Positions 24,523 to 30,234 of a stretch of 30,234 bases of DNA are shown here, in pieces. The notes under the pieces are model-generated. The model saw nothing but the letters and a program-made list of their open reading frames with translations. It had not been told where the DNA came from and made no database searches. A program made the position numbers and the translations under genes. This DNA comes from DASWOJ01 sp964242325. Its GTDB lineage: Bacteria > Pseudomonadota > Alphaproteobacteria > Acetobacterales > Acetobacteraceae. The stretch lies in assembly GCA_964242325.1 (NCBI GenBank), contig CAXTCI010000051.1, positions 1-30,234 of the forward strand, read 5' to 3'. Every line of letters starts with the position of its first letter. Position 1 is the first letter of the stretch.

Positions 24523-25593
24523 ATGCCGAATTATGTGCTGGAAGGCCCGTCGTGGACGGCCCGCACCGTCACCTGGAGCCTTGCCGCAGCCGGAGGCGTG
24601 TTCACCAGCGCCATCGGTCCGGCCTACCAGGCCGCGGTGCAGCAGGCAGTCGCGCAATGGGACGACGTCGCCGGCATCACCCTGGTGCAGGTGGCGGACA
24701 GTGCGGCAGCCGACATCAGGATCGGCTTCGGTTCTTTCGGCGCAAGCGCCGGCGAGATAGGCGAAACCGACTATTCCTACAGCACTGGCACGGTGCAGGC
24801 GTTCACCCCTGGCGTGACCGTCCGGATTGAGGACCCGGCGGAACGCCTGGTCGGCGGCGACGGAACGTATGCCGGAACTGCAACCACCCTGGCCCAGGTC
24901 GTGCTGCACGAGGTCGGCCATGCGCTCGGGCTGGGCCACTCCACCGACCCGTCCTCCGTCATGTATCCCGTCGCGGGCGCCGCCAACCGCGTCTTCGACG
25001 CCACAGACCTCGACGGCATCCACGCCCTGTATGGCGCACCCGCCTTCGCCATGACCGACACCACCGCCGGCGTGTCGAGCCATCCGGACGGCGCCGCCTA
25101 TGCCGGCCCGATCACCTATCTGCAGCAGCAATACGTTTACAACGGCAGCGACGGCATGGCGGTCGCCGCCCAGGCTCCGAACGTGTTCATCTGCACCGGC
25201 GGTGGCGACGACGCCATCAGCGTTGCGTCAGGGCAGAACGTGCTCGATGGCGGCCAAGGCTCCAACTTCCTGACCGGAGGCAGCGGCAACGACGAGTTCT
25301 ACCTCGATGGGCGCGGCGGCCAGGTGACCTGGGGCACGCTGGTAAACTTTCACGCCGGCGACACCGCGACCTTGTGGGGATACGCTGCCGGGCAGTCCAG
25401 CTATGCCTGGGCGGACCTCGACGGAACCGCGGGATATACCGGGCGCACGATCCATGCGGACCTCGCTGGCAACGGCGGCATCACCACCTCCATCACCTTT
25501 GCCGGCATGACGGCGGCGGACACAGCGCACTTTTCGATCACCACCGGCAGTGCCGGCGGCAACCCCTACTTGGCGATCACGAACCCTGGCTGA
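24523..25593 (+). CDS. Matrixin-like zinc metalloprotease with RTX-type C-terminus
   Basis: The 356-residue metzincin has the zinc motif HEVGHALGLGH, with His129, Glu130, His133 and His139, and a Met-turn SVMYP at 145-149. An N-terminal part with YQAAVQQAVAQWDDV resembles matrix metalloprotease and serralysin domains. After residue 195 the protein carries glycine/aspartate-rich RTX repeats (GGGDDAI, VLDGGQGSNFLTGGSGNDEF), which bind calcium. It has no N-terminal signal peptide. This layout is typical of proteins secreted by a type I (ABC/MFP/TolC) system using a C-terminal signal, but no such exporter is in the window. Its last 28 bases overlap the 3' end of the convergent transglutaminase gene. 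Confidence 0.88.
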   Translation: MPNYVLEGPSWTARTVTWSLAAAGGVFTSAIGPAYQAAVQQAVAQWDDVAGITLVQVADSAAADIRIGFGSFGASAGEIGETDYSYSTGTVQAFTPGVTVRIEDPAERLVGGDGTYAGTATTLAQVVLHEVGHALGLGHSTDPSSVMYPVAGAANRVFDATDLDGIHALYGAPAFAMTDTTAGVSSHPDGAAYAGPITYLQQQYVYNGSDGMAVAAQAPNVFICTGGGDDAISVASGQNVLDGGQGSNFLTGGSGNDEFYLDGRGGQVTWGTLVNFHAGDTATLWGYAAGQSSYAWADLDGTAGYTGRTIHADLAGNGGITTSITFAGMTAADTAHFSITTGSAGGNPYLAITNPG

Positions 25594-26498
25594 TCGCCTG
25601 ACCAGCCGCCATCGGGCCGCGGCGCCTCGTCCACCGGCTCGATATCCACGCCGACGTCCAGCGTGTGATCGCCGCCGCCCAGCAGGACGCCCAGCACCGG
25701 GCTGACGTCCAGGTAATCCCGGCCCCAGCCCAGCACGACATGCTCCTCCGCGACGATCAGGTCATTGGTCGGGTCCAGGTCTATCCACCCCCACTTCGGC
25801 CCGAGCCAGCAGCCGACCCAGGCGTGGGACTGATCCGCCCCTCGCAGCCGCGCCTGCCCCGGCGGCGGCCAGGTGCGTATGTAGCCGGACACGTAGCGCG
25901 CCGGCAGCCCAAGGGTGCGCAGCGCCGAGATCATCAGGTGGGCGAAGTCCTGGCAAACCCCGGCGCGCAGCTCCAGCACCCGGGCCACCGATGTGCCGAC
26001 GCCGGTGACGCCGGACTGGAACCGGAACTCCCGCCCGATCCGCGCCATCAGGTCCAGCAAGCCTACCAGCACCGGCCGGCCCGGCGGGAAGCTGGGCGCA
26101 GCCCATGCCCCCGCCTCTGCCAGGCAAGGCGCCTTCGGGCTGCAGAAGCTGAACTCCGCCACCTCCCCCGCAGCCGCGCCTCGGCGGCATAGGCTGACCA
26201 CATGCTCCCACGCCGGCGTCGCGGCCGGGTTGGGCGTGGTACGGGGCAGCACATCGACCAGGCTCGTGGCCGTGAACCGTAGGGCGTGATGGGCCGTGTC
26301 CATCGAAACCCAGATGACAGGGTTGCCATAGTGGTCCGTACCCCAGGTCGTGCGGGACGCCGACGGCTCCACGGCCAAATCGAACCGCAGGACCCGTTGC
26401 TGCGGCAGGTCGCGCGGGCGCAAGTGGAGCATGTGCGACGCAAGCTCCACCCGGTCGGCGTAGTCATAGGCGGTTGTGTGCAGAACCTGGAGGGTCAT
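25566..26498 (-). CDS. Transglutaminase-like cysteine protein with N-terminal bacterial TGase domain
   Basis: The 310-residue protein starts with the beta-rich bacterial transglutaminase N domain (MTLQVLHTTAYDYADRVELA and SHMLHLRPRD). It continues into a papain-fold core with Cys182 in RAGVCQDFAHLMI, His225 in DQSHAWVG and Asp240 in WIDLDPTND. Such proteins cleave or form amide bonds. They usually adjoin circularly permuted ATP-grasp and alpha-E genes, exactly as here. It has no signal peptide and is probably cytoplasmic. The gene follows the ATP-grasp/alpha-E gene by 66 bases in the same direction. Its 3' end overlaps the convergent protease gene by 28 bases. Confidence 0.92.
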   Translation of the reverse strand: MTLQVLHTTAYDYADRVELASHMLHLRPRDLPQQRVLRFDLAVEPSASRTTWGTDHYGNPVIWVSMDTAHHALRFTATSLVDVLPRTTPNPAATPAWEHVVSLCRRGAAAGEVAEFSFCSPKAPCLAEAGAWAAPSFPPGRPVLVGLLDLMARIGREFRFQSGVTGVGTSVARVLELRAGVCQDFAHLMISALRTLGLPARYVSGYIRTWPPPGQARLRGADQSHAWVGCWLGPKWGWIDLDPTNDLIVAEEHVVLGWGRDYLDVSPVLGVLLGGGDHTLDVGVDIEPVDEAPRPDGGWSGDQPGFVIAK

Positions 26499-26564
26499 CG
26501 TCGCGCTAGATCCATGCCACCCCTGCCATTATTGCCATTCCTGGCATAGAAACCGTTAACACAC

Positions 26565-28997
26565 CTACGCCACCTCGAACCCGACCGAATGCAACGCAGG
26601 CAACAGCGCAAAAAAGCGGCGGCCGATCCCGGCGGAGAGCATATTGGTGCCGCCTCCCAGGGCCAGCAGCGCTTCTGGCAACTCGGCCGTCCGCGCCGCC
26701 GAGTCGGGCGCATGCACGACCTCGTCCACCAGGTCGGCCGTCCGCTGCAGCAGCGCTTCCGCCTCCCCGGCCAGGGTCCGGCAGCCCGCCTGATGCAGCA
26801 GCCGCGCGGCCTGAGCGAATTGGAACGCCAGGGCGCGCGGGTTGTCCTGGTCCGCCAGCACCAGGTCCAGCACCGGAGCCGGCTGCAAGGCGGACATGTA
26901 GCGGCTCTGGTAGGTTATGGCGCTGTCGCACAGCTCCAGCAGCAGTTGGAGAGTGCCGGACATCCGCGCCGCCGGCTGGCTCAGGACCGCCGCCAGCATC
27001 TGGGTGGACAGGTAGGCTCGCTCGATCCGCCGGCCCAAGTCCAGGAACAGGCCGCCGCCACCGCGCACCATGCCCTCTGACGCCAAACCGGCCAGGGTGG
27101 TCGCCAGGCGCTGCAGCCCGGTCATCGCGTGCATCAGGCTGTCCACCCCGGGGCTGCCTATGCTGGCGCCGCCCTGGCGGGGGCGCAGCGCGTCCTCCAT
27201 GTCGGCCCGCGCCGCACGATGGGCGTGGGTCAGTGCGGCGTAGGTTTCAGGAGTCATCCGATCCCGCAGCGATTCCGTCAGCAGCACGGCATTGGACAGG
27301 CCGGACGACGCCGCGCCGTCCACCGCCAGGGCAAGCTGCACCGCCACCGGCAAGGTGCTGCCGTCCTCGTCATCCACCATGCCAACCTGGGCGAGGCAGG
27401 TCAGTAGCAGTGCGGTCTCCGCGATCTCCCGCGGCAGCGGCGCGCCGCGGGCGCTGCGCAGCAGGCCGGCGCGGCCCAGCCGGGCCTGCATGTCTAAACG
27501 CTCGACGTAGCGGCCCAGCCAGTAGAAGTCGTCCGCCACCCGGCTGGGCAGGTCGCCGACGCTGCGACGGATGGCGACGGGCGGCCGGTGCGCCGGCTCC
27601 GGCCCTCGTATCTCGGCACGTTCCTGGGTGGACACCCAAACGTCCTTGAACCAGGCGCCGGCCGGCAGGGCGTCCGTCACATGCTCCCCGTCCCGCAGCA
27701 CGCGCGCCAGGCCGCCCTGCATCATCACCCAGCGCTGGCCGTCGTGCATCAGGAACAGCCGCAGCACCACCGGACGCGGCGCCAGCCCTTTCTCGCTGTA
27801 ACACGGCGCAACCGAAGGCTCGATAGGCGCACTGGCCGCGTAATCCCAGGGCCGTTCGGCGATGGCGTCGCCCAGGGCATGGCGCTCCTCGGTGGACAGG
27901 CTGGACAACGGCACCGGCGGGCGGTGCGGGTCCATCGCCGGGCGGATGCACCAGCGGTGGTATGCCTGGCTGACCAGGTGCTGCATCCCGTCGTCGCCCA
28001 GCCACACCGTTGGGACCGTCGCCAGCCGCAACGGCTTCCCCAGTAGCCGGCGGCTAAGGCTGGGCAGGATCGCGGCCAGGCCCGGCGCCTCGACCAGGGC
28101 GGCGCCGGGGTGGTTCAGGATTCGGACCTTGCCGGTGCGGGCGGCGTCCAGCAGGCCGGCGATGCCGGGACCGGGGGCGTGCAGTTCCAGCGGGTCTATC
28201 GCGTCGCCAGGCAGGCGGCGCAGCAGCACGTCCACCGGCTGCAAGCCCAGCAGCGTCCGCAGATGCAGGGCGCCGCCCCGGACAGTCAGGTCCCGCGTTT
28301 CCACCAGGGCGCAGTTCAGGTCGCGGGACAACGCCAGGTGCTCCGCCCAGTGCGGGTCGGTGACGCCGGGCGTCAGCAACGCGACGAATGGGACGTGGCC
28401 ATCCAACTGCGAGGCCGACTGCAGCAGCGCGTCCTGCCACGCCTCGAAGAACGGGCGGAGCTGGCGGACCTGGGTGGAGCGGAACAGCTCGGGCAGCACG
28501 CGGGCCAACAGGCGCCGGCTTTCCCGGGCATAGCCGATGCCGAGCACGCCGCCAGTGCGGTCGGCCAGCACGCGCCACTGCCCGTCCGGGCTGCGTATGA
28601 GGTCGGCGGCGTAAGCTTGCAGGAAGCGCCCCGCCGGCACCGGGCTGCCGCGGCAAGCCCGCAGGAAGCCGGGGTTGGCGAACACCAGCGCAGGCGGCAC
28701 TGTGCCGTCGGACAGCAGGGACTGCGGGCCATACAGGTCGGCCAGCACGGCTTCCAGCAGGCTGGCGCGCTGGCACAGGCCGCGTTCCAGGTCGGCGAAC
28801 TCGGACGGGGCAATCGGGAAGGGCACGGGGTCCAGGCGCCAGGACGGGGCCGCGCCCTCCTCTTCGGCGGCGCGGGCCAGCCGGGTGGCGCGGTCGTTCA
28901 GTTGGCCGGGGTCCATGGAGGACAGCACGCCCAGCACGGGGCGCCAATGCGGGCGGATGCCGCCGTGCCCGTCCACCATCTCGTCCAGGATGGCCAT
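26565..28997 (-). CDS. Fused circularly permuted ATP-grasp and alpha-E protein
   Basis: The 810-residue protein joins two domains that are often separate genes. Residues about 1-470 are the circularly permuted ATP-grasp domain (DUF404/407-type). It has YGPQSLLSDGTVPPALVFANPGFLR, the DLIRSPDGQWRVLADRT and GIGYARESRRL segments, and WVMMQGGLARVL near the end. Residues about 500-810 are the helical alpha-E domain (DUF403), beginning LPSRVADDFYWLGRYVERLD. ATP-grasp enzymes of this type are predicted to make amide bonds on peptides; the substrate is unknown. The ATG at 28997 is chosen because conserved sequence begins at MAILDEMVDGHGGIRPHW. It lies eight bases after the oxidoreductase stop, so it is cotranscribed. 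Confidence 0.92.
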   Translation of the reverse strand: MAILDEMVDGHGGIRPHWRPVLGVLSSMDPGQLNDRATRLARAAEEEGAAPSWRLDPVPFPIAPSEFADLERGLCQRASLLEAVLADLYGPQSLLSDGTVPPALVFANPGFLRACRGSPVPAGRFLQAYAADLIRSPDGQWRVLADRTGGVLGIGYARESRRLLARVLPELFRSTQVRQLRPFFEAWQDALLQSASQLDGHVPFVALLTPGVTDPHWAEHLALSRDLNCALVETRDLTVRGGALHLRTLLGLQPVDVLLRRLPGDAIDPLELHAPGPGIAGLLDAARTGKVRILNHPGAALVEAPGLAAILPSLSRRLLGKPLRLATVPTVWLGDDGMQHLVSQAYHRWCIRPAMDPHRPPVPLSSLSTEERHALGDAIAERPWDYAASAPIEPSVAPCYSEKGLAPRPVVLRLFLMHDGQRWVMMQGGLARVLRDGEHVTDALPAGAWFKDVWVSTQERAEIRGPEPAHRPPVAIRRSVGDLPSRVADDFYWLGRYVERLDMQARLGRAGLLRSARGAPLPREIAETALLLTCLAQVGMVDDEDGSTLPVAVQLALAVDGAASSGLSNAVLLTESLRDRMTPETYAALTHAHRAARADMEDALRPRQGGASIGSPGVDSLMHAMTGLQRLATTLAGLASEGMVRGGGGLFLDLGRRIERAYLSTQMLAAVLSQPAARMSGTLQLLLELCDSAITYQSRYMSALQPAPVLDLVLADQDNPRALAFQFAQAARLLHQAGCRTLAGEAEALLQRTADLVDEVVHAPDSAARTAELPEALLALGGGTNMLSAGIGRRFFALLPALHSVGFEVA

Positions 28998-29005
28998 ACC
29001 GGAGC

Positions 29006-30127
29006 CTATGCCGCCTGGATCGCGAAGCGGCGCGGGCTGACGGCCGGCAGGACCGCGCTTGCTGGGCCGGGGTCCCGCCCTGCGATCACGTCCGCCGCCA
29101 GACGTCCGGCGGCCGGGGAGGTTTGGATGCCGTATCCCCCCTGCCCCACGCACCAGAAGAAGCCATCCGCCTGCGCGTCCCAGCCGATGGCCAGGCTGCC
29201 GTCGCGGGTGAAGGTGCGCAGCCCCGCCCAGGAGCGCTCGACCCGGCGAACCTCAATGTCCAGCGCCTGCTGCATCCGGTCCACCGCCACCGCCACGTCC
29301 ATCTCGTCGGGGGCGACATCGTGCGCGTGCATGTGCGTCTCGTCGGCAGGGCTGACCATCAGCCGGGTGCGCGCTTCCGGCCGGGCATACCAGGTGGTGT
29401 CGGCATTCTGGACCATGGGCCATTGCGCGGGCTGCCAGGGTGCCGGGTCGATGATGACGCCGGTGCGCCGCTTGGGCTGCAGGCCGAGCGGGGCGACGCC
29501 GGCCTGCTGTGCGACCTCATCGCCCCATGCGCCGGCGGCGTTGACCACGACCGGGGCGGTGAAGCTGTCTCCACCCGATGTTTGGACGCGCCAGCGTCCG
29601 TCCTGCCGCTCGATCTGCCCGGTCCGGCTGCGGAGCGCCAGCACGCCGCCGCCTCTCCGCACCTGGGCCAGGAAGCCCTGATGCAGCACGGCCACGTCCA
29701 TGTCGAAGGCATCCTCCTCGACCGCGGCCCGCACGGCGTATCCGGGGCGCAGGGCTGGAAGCAGGGTGGCGGCTTCGCTGACCGGGATTTCACGCAGGCC
29801 GACGCCGCCTGCCAGCAGCAGGTCCAGGCTGCCGTTCTGCTCCGGCGGCGCCAGGAACAGGACGGGTCGGCGGTTCAGGATCGGGGTCTCAGCGAAGCCT
29901 GGCGGCGGGGCCTCGAAGAAGGCCCGCGACAGGCCAGTCAGCGCCCGCACGTCCGGCGGGCCATAGTTCAGCACCCAGATTGCGGCGGAGCGCCCAGTGG
30001 TGTGATAGCCCGCCGCATCCTCCGCCTCGACCAGCGCGACCCGGCGGTCGGCGGCCAGGTGCGCCGCCACAGTTGCGCCAACGATCCCGGCGCCGATGAC
30101 GACTACGTCGAAGGGGTGGGTGTCCAT
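29006..30127 (-). CDS. FAD-dependent oxidoreductase, DAO (D-amino acid/glycine oxidase) family
   Basis: The 373-residue flavoprotein has the N-terminal dinucleotide-binding GAGIVGATVAAHLA (residues 12-25). A typical TTGRSAAIW segment (about 43-51) and VVVNAAGAWGDEVA (about 195-208) follow. The C-terminal FAD loop GLRTFTRDGSLAIGWD ends in FFWCVGQGGYGIQTSPAAGRL. The family oxidises amines or 2-hydroxy acids using FAD, with electrons passed to O2 or a carrier. It is the first gene of the leftward set with the ATP-grasp/alpha-E and transglutaminase genes. It may modify an amino acid or peptide made by them, which is an inference from position. No signal peptide or membrane segment is seen. Confidence 0.9.
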   Translation of the reverse strand: MDTHPFDVVVIGAGIVGATVAAHLAADRRVALVEAEDAAGYHTTGRSAAIWVLNYGPPDVRALTGLSRAFFEAPPPGFAETPILNRRPVLFLAPPEQNGSLDLLLAGGVGLREIPVSEAATLLPALRPGYAVRAAVEEDAFDMDVAVLHQGFLAQVRRGGGVLALRSRTGQIERQDGRWRVQTSGGDSFTAPVVVNAAGAWGDEVAQQAGVAPLGLQPKRRTGVIIDPAPWQPAQWPMVQNADTTWYARPEARTRLMVSPADETHMHAHDVAPDEMDVAVAVDRMQQALDIEVRRVERSWAGLRTFTRDGSLAIGWDAQADGFFWCVGQGGYGIQTSPAAGRLAADVIAGRDPGPASAVLPAVSPRRFAIQAA

Positions 30128-30193
30128 TGCGGAAGCATCGCCGTGCCGGTGGTGCGGTGCAAGGCACGACTGGATGATTTGCGTTATGGGGTG

Positions 30194-30234
30194 TTAGGGA
30201 CGATCCTGGGCGGCGTGCCAGATGCGGAGGATGG
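30194..30234 (-). CDS. C-terminal end of a RelE/ParE-type toxin (rest outside window)
   Basis: Read leftward from the right edge, the last bases encode ILRIWHAAQDRP and a TAA stop (complement at 30194-30196). This is the typical C-terminal signature of the RelE/ParE toxin superfamily of type II toxin-antitoxin systems, where RVLRILHxAQD is common. Only 12 complete codons are visible, so the call rests on this motif alone. Its antitoxin gene would lie upstream on the minus strand, outside the window. Confidence 0.6.
   Translation of the reverse strand, partial: ILRIWHAAQDRP

Noticed and set aside
28110..29681. A 523-codon plus-strand open frame opposite the ATP-grasp and oxidoreductase genes
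   Set aside because: It spans two real minus-strand genes and their junction and shows no family motif.

Overview
The window is very GC-rich with strong G/C bias at third codon positions. It uses GTG/TTG starts and glutathione-dependent enzymes, and places gloB divergently from a SAM methyltransferase. This is the style of an alphaproteobacterium, most likely a Rhodospirillales/Acetobacteraceae relative; the assignment rests on gene style only, because no rRNA or marker gene is present.

Left part (1-8.7 kb). It holds the 3' end of an L-lactate permease, then an outward-facing gloB-GST pair (methylglyoxal/electrophile detoxification) and the divergent methyltransferase. Next come a membrane-bound CACHE-HAMP-PAS-GGDEF diguanylate cyclase, an FAD aromatic monooxygenase with a divergent TetR regulator, and a stand-alone response-regulator receiver. 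A dispersed palindromic repeat occurs on both sides of the monooxygenase/TetR pair in opposite orientation.

Middle part (8.7-18 kb). It holds an MBOAT O-acyltransferase plus a membrane-anchored SGNH-like partner (polysaccharide acylation type), a YgjP-like zinc peptidase, an MFS exporter, a remnant of a receiver domain, a class A penicillin-binding protein, an exported S1C trypsin-like protease and a D-2-hydroxyacid dehydrogenase. Directly after it is a tRNA-Leu(UAA) gene interrupted by a 243-nt group I intron inside the anticodon, the most striking feature of the window.

Right part (18.2-30.2 kb). A sugar-acid operon runs rightward: dgoK, dgoA, a fused enol-lactonase/carboxymuconolactone-decarboxylase-like protein, an ABC ATPase of the UgpC/MsmK type, an SDR and an Ldh2-family dehydrogenase. 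Two long inverted pairs of REP-like sequence lie before and inside it. It is followed by a matrixin-type metalloprotease with an RTX tail. A leftward operon carries an FAD (DAO-family) oxidoreductase, a fused circularly permuted ATP-grasp/alpha-E protein and a transglutaminase-like protein, which form a peptide-ligase/modification cassette. The last 41 bases encode the C-terminus of a RelE/ParE-type toxin entering from the right.

A recurring theme is short tandem duplications (12-24 bp units, 2-4 copies) in many gene gaps and in two coding regions, together with palindromic REP-like elements. No insertion sequence, integrase, CRISPR array or rRNA was seen.
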